Position numbers and translations under genes: made by a program. From assembly GCF_021018895.1 (NCBI RefSeq), contig NC_079366.1:21313896-21377895 (forward strand): 64,000 nucleotides of DNA, written 5' to 3'. The notes beneath the pieces are model-generated. The model had not been told where the DNA came from, ran no database searches, and worked only from the letters and a program-made list of their open reading frames with translations. This DNA comes from Seriola aureovittata (lineage: Eukaryota > Chordata > Actinopteri > Carangiformes > Carangidae). Positions 1 through 13,555 of the stretch are shown here, piece after piece; position 1 is the first letter of the stretch, and every line of letters begins with the position of its first letter.

Positions 1-367
1 TTAATTCCACTCAAATCTATGGCCAAATGCTGTTTTTGTGGCAGGGCTCATCTGTAATAATACCAGAACGTAGTTGGAGGAGCATAACATAGCCAATCTT
101 TGTCTCTCACTGCAAATAAGTATGTTGTTTCCTGCAGCAGATTGCCTTTATCAAATCACATCATGTGACCGAGCAGCGAGGCCACAGGCATCAGAGGCTG
201 TCTGAGAGATGACCTCTGGCTAATCAGGACTAAGGCAATACAGCAGATAAAGAAGCAGGAAGTATTTATTGGAAAGGGTGAGAAAAACCTGTAGTAAACC
301 ATTAGGCCAGCCCCTTAAACGAGAACAATTAATCATAGTGACAGTAACAAAGCATTATTTTCTGTAC

Positions 368-3300
368 CTTCTTCTTCCGTGGTCTTGCCTTGGGAGTGCC
401 AGTGGAGGATTTGTTCAGATGTGCTGCATTTTCTGTCAAGTTGTTTTGTCCAACCTTGGAAAATGCATAGACAGAAAATGAGAGTAAGAAAAAAAAAAGA
501 GAATAAACACATATAAATGATTATTGTAGCATAAAGATTGCATTCATTGAGACAGCCATGAGCATTTTACACAATCAGGAAAAGTGAGTGAATAAAATAC
601 AGTCAGGCTACTAGATAATACAGATCAATTTACTGCATGTTGTTATAAAAGTAGATAAGTAGCTGTTCTACACTGTGCTACAGTAGGAAAATAATAGGGA
701 ATGCTTTATCATTTCTAAATTGTACCACCAATTAAGTATGAAAATAAAAATTTTAATACTTGCTGTCAATTCTAAGTCACACTAGCCTCTTTCAAAATGT
801 CAGCAAGTGCAAGAAAATGCTTGTTTCAACAGTGCTTTTTTTCTTAAACATAAGTGATAGGTTATCAGTAATGTCTGTTATATATGGTTAAAAAGGCCAT
901 CAACTATTCACTCTGAGTGACCTCAGATACCATTCCAGGCAGTATGGACAAGTCAGCTGACACTCATAACATCTTTAAAACTCACAACAAAAAAAAACAC
1001 AGACGCACACAGGAATGGCTTTGGTGTTGGAAAACAGCTTTTCCAAAACATGCCCATGTTAAGTTAATCACGTCACACAGATCACATGGTTGGTGTTAAA
1101 AAGGACTATGTAAGGGAATTTGAAAGGTTCAAGCAAGTTTGACCTGGGAATGTCACACATAAACAGCAACACTGCATTTTACAGCAGACTCAGACAAAAG
1201 CTTCGATAACATGTACACCTAGGAGCATTAACGCATAATAAAGACGCACACATGCAGGCGTGCTACTGAAAAGCCGAGCACGCACTTTCTTCCTGGGAAC
1301 TGGTGTCGGTGTCTTTGCATTGAGGTTGCTGGGTGACGTCTTTGTGTCTGTATCTGTCACATGCACCTCCTAGGATCAGAAAGACAACAAAGAAGATGGT
1401 TATTTTTTTGTATTTGTAATCCATGTCTTACATATAGTAGAGTAACAGGAACAACAAATCACATTTAACTGAGGCTAGGAAGCTTTATTCTCCAGTTATT
1501 ATTGTTGTAACTGCAGCCATATATGCAGTAGCTATAAAATATCTTTTTACAATCAAGGAGTGATTTTAGAAGGACTCCTGGGTATGTGTGTTCTACTTTT
1601 TATTTTCTTCTGAGAGCTCTAACAACAGGGACCAGAATAGATTTAAACAGGTTGACAAGTTGCATCCTCAAACACATACACTCAGATAAACACTTTCATG
1701 TACACCCTCTGCTTGTCAGGGTTTTATGGCTGGAGGTAAAGGCAACACCAGTGATCACATGTGTTGCGTTCAAAGGCATTAAGAGGAAGGTCAGGAGGCG
1801 AGGGGCCTCCACAGACTGTGTGTGCATGCACATACGTGTAAGTGTTTTTGTGTATGTGTGCATGTTTGTGTGTAAGAGGATCTTATCTGACTGAGGGGTT
1901 TCCCATGGGTCAGCGGGATCTCATGTGGCAGTGCCCTTACAGGCATTCACAACACCGCACCGATATTTGTGACTGGAAATGTTATTACAAAATAATTACA
2001 CTCATCTACATCTACTACAAAGTGTTTCCAGATTTTATTTTATTGCTACGAGAAATCTGGACCTTTGGATTTCAGGTTGCATGCAATCACTTAATTTCTT
2101 AAATGATCAACATCTTCAGCAGTGCTTTTTGGCATGGTAAGCATGGTGTCACATGGGAACTATGTTTGGTAGGCGATGTATCCCGTGAGAGGTGAGAGGT
2201 CAAACCCACAGGGAGCTAAATACCTTGATCATGGCCTGGTCCCATCACTGTGGCATCACATGGCCAATGTCCCCTTTCACACCAATAACACACTCATCAA
2301 TCAACAATCAAGGTGTTGTCTATAGACTGTGGTGAGGGATGTCTTTCCAAAAGTGGACATTCAGACAAGGTTTTGCCATTCTGCTTGTGATGCAAAAGTC
2401 TGTTGTTTATTGCAGCTGTTGCAGCAGTAAACATTCTTCTCATTTCACTTTTTTAACTTAACTGGAACCAACTTCAGTTTATTGTAATTTTATGCTATAC
2501 TTTTCTTATTGCATTTTGAACAAAAACAAGTCAAAAGTCTTTAAAGATATTAAATATGTCATGCTAAGAGAGATAGTGATCATGTCTCTGTTTGCACTCT
2601 CATGGCATAAAACACACAGTTTTGATTCTTCAACAGGAATTTTTTGAGGGGAGTTTATGACTAATTCCAATTATAGACTCTATTTTGTATTTTAAGAACT
2701 GTAGACTGAATATGACATCATATGACTTAAATTACTTTGATGGTTTGGTGTGTTGTGCTTGGTTTGTTCTTTCTTCATGTAACAAGAAGCTGCCAGGAAA
2801 ACCAGCAGACCAGACAAACCAGCTGATCAATAATGACATCAGCCATCGAAGCAGCAAATATAAATCAACAACCGGAGACTCAAAACAGCCACCTGTGGAG
2901 GAGTCCTTCCTGTGAGGCTGTGATATAAGATCAATACATAAATCCAGTTTAGCTTGACATCATATTATCCTATATTTATTTATAAAATACCAACCTCCTC
3001 CAAGTGGATGGGCAGAGGGTGAGGGCAGAGGAATTCACACTTTTTAAAGTGCATGGGCAAAACATGTGACTCACAATTAGTTGCCAATTAGTTACCAGCT
3101 GCACCACATTGTTCTGACCACCAGCACAGATCTATTCTATATAAACATCAGCAGCTGCTGTTTCAACGAGTATACAACACCTTGACAATGATAAGGGTTG
3201 ATATTTCCTCTGTCCTTCCTTCTTTTTCTTTGTCTGTCTCAAATATATTGCTGTAGTTCTGGATGAGCTTGACCATGATCTTGTTGCAGATATTTTGGTC

Positions 3301-6300
3301 CTTCATTGCTTCAAAACCAGGAGCCACGCTGGAAAACAGAGAGAAGAGACAAAACAAAAATAAAAGCAAACAAAATGAGATTTTATCAGAGTAGAAATTA
3401 AGTTGAGAATTTGTTAATGAATGACTTTCTGGTTGTAATTTTACTGATCTGCTGTGTTGAATAAAAACATACTAAAATAGTGATTTTGGTTCAAGAGTGA
3501 CACAGAAATTGAAACTTAGTCATCAGTTAGCTGACCTGATTAACACAGCAGAATTCAGCTGCCCCTGTAAGTACAGTGTCTGATTCTACTGAGTTGTTAC
3601 TGAACAGCTGTGTGAGGTATACACTTGGCTGTAGGCCTCACTGCAGGCCTAATTATATAACATTAACACACAGGCTGTGATGAAGAGAACAGTTTGTACA
3701 TATGAAACAGTATCCAGTGCAGTTTCTTCTTCTCCATTTTCTCTAGTCAGACTTGATCTATTTTCTATGCAGGGTTCCCGAGCTTGAGATGGTGGGCATC
3801 TCCAGTAATAAAGGGTTATTACTTCACCAGTCACCAGTCTGGAGTGACCAGTCTGGAAGAACAGTGCAGCTGTATGATGGGAACTGTAAGGGTATGAATT
3901 GTAACGCACTGCCCAGTAAGCCCATTATAAAAATACTAGTGAGAACAGAGTTACTTAGCTGAGCAGCTGCAGGGAGGCGTATGAAGCCAATGACTGCATC
4001 ATTTATTTATGAACATCAGAGTAATATTCAGAAATACATTAAGGTCGGACTGTTTTCTATATCTCATATGACATTTACTTCAAAATTGTTCACTAGACTC
4101 AATTTGTATTTGTGGAGTGTGACCTTTGATTTATATAATGACAGAATAAAACATCAGATTTCAGAACGTTTTGCAGACCAAATTTTTTTTGATTCATGTT
4201 TGACCCACAGAGGAAACCAGTATTCAGACTTCAGGTGTCTGACAAAATATAAAGAAGCTTGTTAGTGGGAGATTTATGAGCAAGCCCTGGATTTCAGGAA
4301 TATCAGGTGCAGCCATTGTGCACTGTAAAAATATTGTGATTTTAGCTTCTCTAAATGAGCTACAGCACCATCTGCTGGCCAAACATTTTGACAGAAACAA
4401 AGTACAGCATTACAGCTTATATTAGTACTTTCAGATTCCTTTGTATTTTGAACTATACATTTACCATTTTTTTTTTATTTATGTACTTAATCGGTTCTCC
4501 AATATTAAAAATTTAAAAAAATTCTTTCCATTTTGAAACACAGACCAAAACTTGTAGTCCTTTTAAGTAAACACTTTTTCCCCAGTCTTTAGTTATGGAC
4601 CAAATTTGACTTGACAACTTGACTTGGGGTTCATTATTTTACTCTATATGTACTGAACCATTCTACCCATCCTTCTGCTCTGGCATATGGAACCAGTGTT
4701 TAACATCTGACTCAAAAAACAGAAATAGTGAGAGGATGATTCAATTTCTCAACATCCATTATCCCGACTGTCTGTCTGACTATTTTTCTTTCTGTCTCTT
4801 GTTATTTAAAGACTGCAACAAATAGTCTGCAGAGATGATGACACCAAACTTCAGGAATGTCAGTTATTTTTTTCAAGGATATGAAGACACTAAAGCAGGC
4901 CTGTATGAAAGACTGAAAAATGTAATAAATACAAAAAGTTGAGTTTAGTCAGCCTATGCTGTTGAGTGTGAATCATTAAGACCAATGTCAGACTGATGTA
5001 TTTATTGAATCTTAACCCAGTAAATGGAATTTGGATTGTGTGATAATGATACAGGTACACTTTGACTGGTACACCTTTGCCATTTTAAAATAACAATACA
5101 ATGTTTTTACTATAACCACTATTGACTGTTCACTTCCATCAACCTCATTTCCAGCCGCAGCAGGCAGCTGTTTTCAGCGGAAAAAGTGCTACACTGCCTA
5201 CTCAGCACCAAATGAAGGACAGACAAATTAGCAGCTAGCTAATTGAACCCAGTGGAGCATTCAGCAGCTTAAGATCCAGATACTTCCCTCAGAATTAGTA
5301 GAGACCAAAATATCAAAGGAGACTGAATGTTGGACTTGAGTTCATCAAGTCACTATAAAAAGGTGGCAGCATTCTGTTTACAGCTTTTTGCAATGGACCC
5401 CAGGAGGCCAAAAAAATAAAAAGATTAATCCAGGGTGAAAGGCATTAAAGCTTCAATACATGTAAGTACTTTAAGTTTCATTGAAGTTTCATTGTTTGGT
5501 TATACAGTACTGTTCAAAGGCTTTAACACTAAAAGTAAAGTGAGGATGCTCTCAAAAATATCACCAGATCAGTATTTGTCCACCCTTTTAACACCCTTTG
5601 CCTTTAAAACTGTACCCGTTCTCCTTGGTACATATGTTTTTCAAGGTACTTGGCAAGTAGGTTGTTCCAATCACCTTGGAGAACTGGTCTCGATTCTTCT
5701 GTGGATTCAGGCTGAAGATAGTTGTTAAAGACTCTGATTGTATGTTTGGGGTTGTTGTCATGCTGCAGAATAAATTTGGGGCCAATCAGACACCTCCCTG
5801 GAGGTATTGTGTGATGGATTACAGCTGAAACATCTAAAATACCTAAAGCTTTTGCACACTACTGTATATGATGGATAGAAAGCAAAAAGAGAAAGCTGCA
5901 GTGATGGTGACATTGGTCCACCGGTATTTATTTTGAATGCTTGACCACATGTACCCTCAAAAAAAGCTTAAACTCACTGGAAGACACTGGGTCCAAACAC
6001 AGTGGCGAGGTTGAGGGCAGTCATGCGGTTGTCATTGTGGTTGCACTCCACAAGGGTGAGGAAGTGGCAGAGGTAGCGGAGGAGGCTGTGGTGGACATCT
6101 GGAAGTTGCTGGAGCAGATCTCTCACATCTAACCAAGAGCCATCTTCACCACACTCTACAGACACAGAGCAAGATGTCAGGACAGGTCAAAAGCTGGGAT
6201 AGTATTCACTCAGAAAAACTGAAACTTCTGGGAATCCAACTTTTGGACAAAAGTGAATACATGCTACAGTGCTTGAACCAGCCCTTTCTCAACACTGGCA

Positions 6301-7892
6301 TTCTGCTCAAATCTATTCACACTCGAACAAATGGCCAGTGATTAGTGACATGACCGACTGGATTTCCTTTGGAGCTTTTCACAATATGCAAAACATAAAT
6401 AGACTTATAGTCAATAATGTTCAAATCCTAAGTTTAGTAAATAGTTTTACAGCCAGTCTCCAGCAAGCAGTGATCGCTCCATCCGCCTGCTCTCTGTGAT
6501 ATCTAATCTTGAGTTGTGGTGACTAGTAATACATGAGCATTAGAGCAAAGAACCTAAAATATGTTGATGCTATTACTCAGGATACATAATTGGGTCAGAG
6601 TTGGATAAACGGATATCCTGAATGACTGAGTGACGCAAACATTGAGAGCGTACATCTACGTGAGTGTGAGCACGTACGCAGGTATGTGTGCGCGTCTGTC
6701 TGAATATGTAGAGCGGGAGAAGGGGAATCATGGCTTATAATAATGGCAACAGCATTCACAGCTGCTATTGTTGCCCCTGAGTAAACTTCAGATTGTGCGT
6801 GTACATATGTGCATGTGTATGAATGGTTTTTTTGTTTCTTTAAGTTGATCAAGTTCTTACAGGTTGGTACATCAGACAAATGCACTTTGAAGGGTGAAAA
6901 AATGAAAAAAAAAATTTGGAGGGGGATTTTTACTGGATATATTACTGAAAATGAATAATTGATTCCAAAATATCATCACTGAATAATATCTGTCCACCAA
7001 CTAATAAATGAATCAATGCATAATATGACCTAAGCATAGCCCTTCACAGCCAGTGTTAGCGTTTCCTTAAAAAAATGTAAATCATTCCAAATTTTTCAAC
7101 CCTCATGACATGAGGCAGGACAGCATACTTTATCACTTATTTGATTCATAATGGAGACAAATAAAGTATATCTTGACCTTGACATGTACAAATATACTTG
7201 ATCAATGAGTATTTTCTTTATCTGAACTGTCTGTCAGTGTGTATGCTACCAATCAGTTTGCACATTACAATCCATCCATCTATCATAAACTGTTTTTAAT
7301 ACTGGCAGGGAGGCCAAAGCCATTTACAAAGATTACAAAAATCATTTTATTCAGTAGCTATGGCCAGGTCCTGCACCAAGGAGGGGTTTTCTAATGCAGC
7401 CTTTGGCAACAGGCCCTGAAAAATAGGCTGATACCGAAGTAGTCTATCAGGGCAAAATGAACACTGCAGCCAAAATGTACATTCCTCCTCCATTAAACAG
7501 ATTAAACCCTGTGATGGAGGAGAGCAGAGAGTGAGCTCAGACACTTCACCTGCCAAATGATTCACTTTACCCTTTATGACCTCCAAGATTATTGACAGAA
7601 ATATGAGGTCCATCATTCTTCTCATCACAGACTCTCTCTCTCTCTCCCACTCACACACACTTAACTCAGCAGTGCCTTTATATGCAGTGCCTGGTGCAGA
7701 TGATTGCAGTGCTAACAGTAAATTTCACCACCCAAAGATAGCTTTGCTTATCGTCCAATCACAGTCATGACCCAGATATTCACTATGCTTGTCAGGGTAT
7801 GAAATATCACATTGTGGATTTGGGAAAATGTTCGGGATAGATATCACATGATGTTTGCAAACATCTAAAACTGGTCTACTTGAGCTGGTAGA

Positions 7893-7954
<62 letters not shown>

Positions 7955-10900
7955 AGCAAACAAGCAGAAATTTTCTCCTACCTTGGTAGTGCTGTATCAG
8001 TGCCTGTTGGACTGCTGAGCCTACCAGACCCTCTGGTAGGTCCCTCAGATACCGTTTAAGCAAACTGGCCACCGTACATGTCTCAGATTCAGAGAGAAGG
8101 TCCACCTCCTCGCCACCCTCCAGCCGCTGTTTCAAGGTCTCCACAGCCCGGACATTCCCATTCACTCTGAACAGACCCTCCTGTTGCAGGGCTGGAGGAA
8201 AGTCAGAGAATCACTTTTCAGTTACAGTTAACTCATTTGGGATTAAGATTCAGACTATCAATTATTCAATAAGAGATGTTATTTGGAACGCAATTAGGCT
8301 GGGCCCTTAAAAGTGTGACTATCAACCATGATGTTTTTGATGGAGGCTGCAAAGTAATTTTATTCTAAATCTAAGGTTTGGTTGGTTCTTGATAGCAGAC
8401 AGGAGGCAGGCAAGATTTCCATTAAATATGATGTGGATATTTATTGTCTACAGATGATGATTTGAAACTTGACGTTTCCTGTAGCAATAATAACAAGTCT
8501 GGATTTTCCTTTTAGTCCATGTTAAGATGGATCCTACATTTTTGGTGACCCAGAGACCTTTACTCCAAAGCCAAATCCTATAGGGAGTGCAACTAAGATT
8601 GTTTTTTATTGATTGATTGATTTAGTCTGTAAAATGATAAAATATTGTCCAAAAATTACTATCACTTATGTCAAAGAAAGGTGGCAAATCCTCACATTTG
8701 AAAACCTGAAACCATACAATAGTTGGCCTTTTTGTCTTATCAAGTGATGGAAGTGACGGTCGATTATCAAAATAATTGTCAAAATAGTTGCAGATTAATT
8801 TTTCGTCAATCGACTAAGCTAATCCGTTATCATGATTTTAACAATCACATGGCTTTTATTCTTATTAGTCTTCAGGACAAAGTGAGCATTTTTAGCCCCA
8901 GTGTGATGTAACGATGGCATTTAATTTGAAGTGATGTGTAGAAGACGTTTCTCCTGGTCCTGGTAAGTAGTTAAATGATGTAGCTAATGTTAGCCACAAT
9001 CGTTTTATTTTTACATTTCGCAATATCCCGTTTTGCCTTTCTTCAGTTTGAACATCGCGTTAACACGTTACACAAACGACAATATGAACAGAAGCCATTC
9101 TAATAGTTAAAACTTTTTCTAACATTAAACGAGGTTACCTGAAGCAGTTAGTTAACGTACAGCCTCGTGAAGCTAGTGCGGGAGTGCAAACGTTAATCAC
9201 TTGTAGAAACTTTAGAAACGTTGGATATGGGAAGATGTACTAAACATTATGATGTAGCCTTACCTTTGGCACAGTGGTAGTTAATCTTGAAATATGTGTA
9301 TGTGACTCAGGTGTCAGTTAAAATAGTAGCTAGTTCCCTTCTAGGTTTGTTATTGTAGGTTTCCACGGCAGCAACTTTACACGCTGCTCGAGATACATAT
9401 TTTTTTACGGAACGTGCTTTCAATAGGTCGGTTCACCATAATTAAAACAACACGAATAGCTTCTCATTTAACTATTATGCTATCATTACCTTTAAGTTTT
9501 TAGATTTTGTTTCATTATACATGTTTCCGGATTGTCTTTGTCCGTTTAAAGATGTCCGTTATTTTAAAAACTAACTGCTGAGCAATTAACTAACTCTGTG
9601 AGGACGTCTGGAACTACTTTCCACCAAGGAAATAGTCCCGATTAATCAACTAACATTGTATCTTGTGGATTATTTAAAGCAACATCTTTTAATCTAATCT
9701 TTTAAAATCATTTCACCATCCCTGGTGAAATCTGGTTGCAGCCTTACAGTTCTGATGGAAAAGTACTACAGATCTCCAGTGTTTTATAGGTCTCTGAAAA
9801 AAAGCAGTCCGATAAAACACAACCTTACAACAAATTAGTTCAATATAAACTAAAACAATTTAAGTTTTAAAATTAGATTTCGCGACAGTCCATCTTTAAG
9901 AACAGGGCCACCAGATGGAGGATGAAGGACCTGTCATAACTGATATTCTGCTTCAGTGGAACAAATTTTTAGTTTATCTGCAATTGATTAAATTATTTAG
10001 ACAAAAATAAAGGAGGGCCCTGCCTGACATTCACCTCCATGGTACTGTGGTGAAGGCAGACACCTCAAAGATGGAGGTCTCAAAATAAAATCCAAAATCT
10101 GCATGCACCATTTTCACTTTTCTCTGAGAGGTAATTTGTTATTCCAGCCAATGTCCATCTCAAATTGTTAGAGGATAGTTTGTGTAGTGTAAATAGTAAG
10201 ATGTATGCACACTGAAACACCAAGATAGAGATGGTTAGTCTTACAGACATGAGTCACCCTTATTATAGTCTTAATGCAGTGCACTACTCATAATGTCAAA
10301 AATAATACTAAACTGAGAAGGGCCCAAAGTCTCAGTAGCCACAAGGAACAAGTTCCACTTTCTGGGACTGACATCTAGTGATTAAACAGAAGAACTGCAG
10401 AAAATAATAAAATAGGTCATACCAGTGTGTTGAAGTGCAGATTTAGTGTTTGCAAAACCAAACCAGTGTATGGCCTTTAATTGTGCCTTTCTGGGAATTT
10501 CTTATTTTTTCTTGCACAAAATAAAACAGATGCCTTTAAATATTATATAATTAAAACTCTTAATTTACCAAATTAATGTGATAAAACAATAAGCCACATG
10601 ATACATCAGTTGAACTCCTATTATGTTACTGTGTAAAAATGGGATTTGATCTGGTTTAAAAAATTTTAAATTTATAATATATAATATTGTTTGGAAGAAA
10701 CCATCACTACCTCTTGAACTGCTATAACAAGGCTACCTTATTTTATTTTTTAAATCAAAGCCTACACTAAATAAAAGAGAAGTTCAGAATGGGACTCTAA
10801 GTTTGTTTTTCCTCACCATGCTTGCGGAGATGCTCCACCATCCTCCGCACCACCAGAGGCACACCATCCTCCACCAGGCCCTTCTCCCGCAACTCCAACA

Positions 10901-11624
10901 GGGACACTCCAAACAGCTTGGTGTGCTTCGCAGCCACTGTCCTGGGTCTCAGTAAAGGTATCTGGACAATCTTCTTCATGTCTTCTTTAACCTGCACCGC
11001 TGTCTTGTTGTGCTGCAGGAAGAAGAGCAGAGAGCAGCAGTCAGCCACTGACACTATGGGCACAGAGGGCAGCGCTGGATCCGGCATCAGGTTAGACACC
11101 ACTGAGACACCTGTCCTGGAGGAGGGAGGCTCACTCTGCTCCATAGGCTAACAGGTGTGTGGGGAGGTGATGCTGGTTGGGTTGTCTCTATGTGTGTGAG
11201 GAGAGATGAGAGGAAGAGAAAGGGGTGGGCTGGACGTGCATGTGTTGCTACAACAAATATCAGGTTACCATGCAACACCTTTGGTTAAAGGAATTGCCAG
11301 AGTGACACGCACACCTGCACAAACAGACATACATACGAACAGGAAGACAAACAAATACATGTTCAGGGGAGGAAATGGCCAGCTGTTACTAACAATTTGA
11401 ATGAGTTGTAAGGAAAACATATAAGAAAGGAGTGTGTGCTGAGAGCTGGAAGAATAATCAGTCTAAATGCCTAAATTTGGACATGAAAGGTTGGACGATA
11501 AAAAGTTTTTACTGGAGAGCTCTCTGACTAAACACTGTGCCTTTCAGCAGTGTATGGAGCTTATGTATGAGAGGAAAGCATGCAAGAGCTGGCTCCTGCA
11601 ACAGAAATGTCTTTTAATCTAGTG

Positions 11625-11666
<42 letters not shown>

Positions 11667-13459
11667 TGTGCATATTGTACATGAAGTAAAGGTACACATC
11701 TGTGAGTGTTATGTAGTGATTTAATGTGGCAGCAGGTTAAGGTGGAACTAATTTTAACAACTGCTCAGTAGTTTGATGTAGATCAATTGGTCAAAATAAT
11801 CAGCAGATTAATAATTTATTTAAATTGTTAGATGCAGCCCGACTGCAAAGTAATTAGATAACTATAGTACATTACATGTTGTGGAATTAAAAGTACAGTA
11901 TTTCCCTCTTAAATCTAGTGGAGTTCAAATTTAAAGTATAAGAAAACAGGAAGTACAGCAGATGAGTAAATGTGCCTCTACTAGTGTTGTGCTCTATTTT
12001 CCAGGCTGAGCTCATTCCTCTCAGCAGGCACGACCAGTCTAAACACAAATTGAATATGTTAATTCACTAGCTGTTAAGTACATCTTATCTGATAACTACT
12101 CTTAAGGCAAACAGTGCCACATGTTGTCCCTACCTGTAGATACACAGACTGTACAACACGTGGTTACTGTCTTTCTCTGAGTGTACAGAGACATCATCCC
12201 CATTCAATGAGGCAACATTCGACAGAAGATGGTAAATTATTGATTTGTGCATTTACCTACAGCATGAGACATTTCTGTCTTTGTTTAGTTAGTGCCAGGA
12301 GCAAGAGAGAAAACACGCAAACCCGAAGCAGCATTCGGACACAGGGTGCAGGAAGAAAAGACTTCCTGTACTTTAGTGCACCACAGACTCAGAGCAAGTT
12401 TTACTCTTGTTACCATAGCTACAACTGCACCATGTGACATCTTGTCGTTCCAGAGTTCACCACTTCAAATGAGTGAACTGACCCACACAGTGAAATGAGA
12501 GGCCCTGACTATGATCTGGTCACAATAAGGTCCACAGTGACACAGTTGGTTCACTGTATTAGGAAGGTAGAAGTGGGTGGTGAAGAAGAAGAGTTGTGAC
12601 TGATATATATTCCCTATGTGGCCAATTGTGTAGACAGAATGGGTACAAGCATGTGCCACACTCAGATCAGCTAATTAAAAACCCACCTCCCAGATGGCGC
12701 TAAGATGGCTAAGGAGACAAAATCTTTACCATGGCAGATGCTCTAATACAACATGCATCCACACTCAAATGAACATCTGAGGAGCTTTTACAGGCATGGA
12801 TATACGCGTCAATGCTGCTCAGTCATCTACTCCTCTCTGACAGGTGCATAAAAATATGCCATTTGCACCTTCCTGGTGTGGATGAAATGTAATTAGATCA
12901 ATGTAATTAGGATCACTTAAATATTGACTCTGACTGCTTCATGCCTTGATGGCTGCCTGAGGAGCAGCAACACTTAATGGGGTAAACAACATTGATGAAT
13001 TTAAATGTAATAGAGTGGACAGGTCCTCAGGTGTGAGGAGCTGTAAGCAGTCAGTATGAATAAAAGGCTTGGATAGTAGAAATTAAAAAAGAAAGATACA
13101 CAAAGATAAAGGTGTCTATATTTTAAGTCTTATGATGAGGAGGGTTGATAATACAGCTTTTCAAAAGTTAATGGCATTTTTATTGGTCAGTATTTTCCTT
13201 TAAATTACCTGATCGTACACTTTTTTTTGTACATTGTACACACACAACAGTCTATTATTGGTAATAATGTTAATAGGTCACAGCACAGTTTAAGTAGCAA
13301 TGGGCAACTTTTCTTGGCTGCAAACTGGCTCCAATAGTATTACTACTGCTACAGGTGTTAAAGAGTTAAGCCGGTCTGAGCTTGGGGTGACTTTGATAGG
13401 CCTTACTGAACAGATGTCTCCTAGATCTGTCTTTACTATCATGCACGCACGCATGCACG

Positions 13460-13555
<96 letters not shown>

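Noticed and set aside
2685..2915. Plus-strand ORF with a KKLPGKPADQTNQ stretch
   Set aside because: Lies in a fam13a intron on the opposite strand; no splice partners or recognisable domain.
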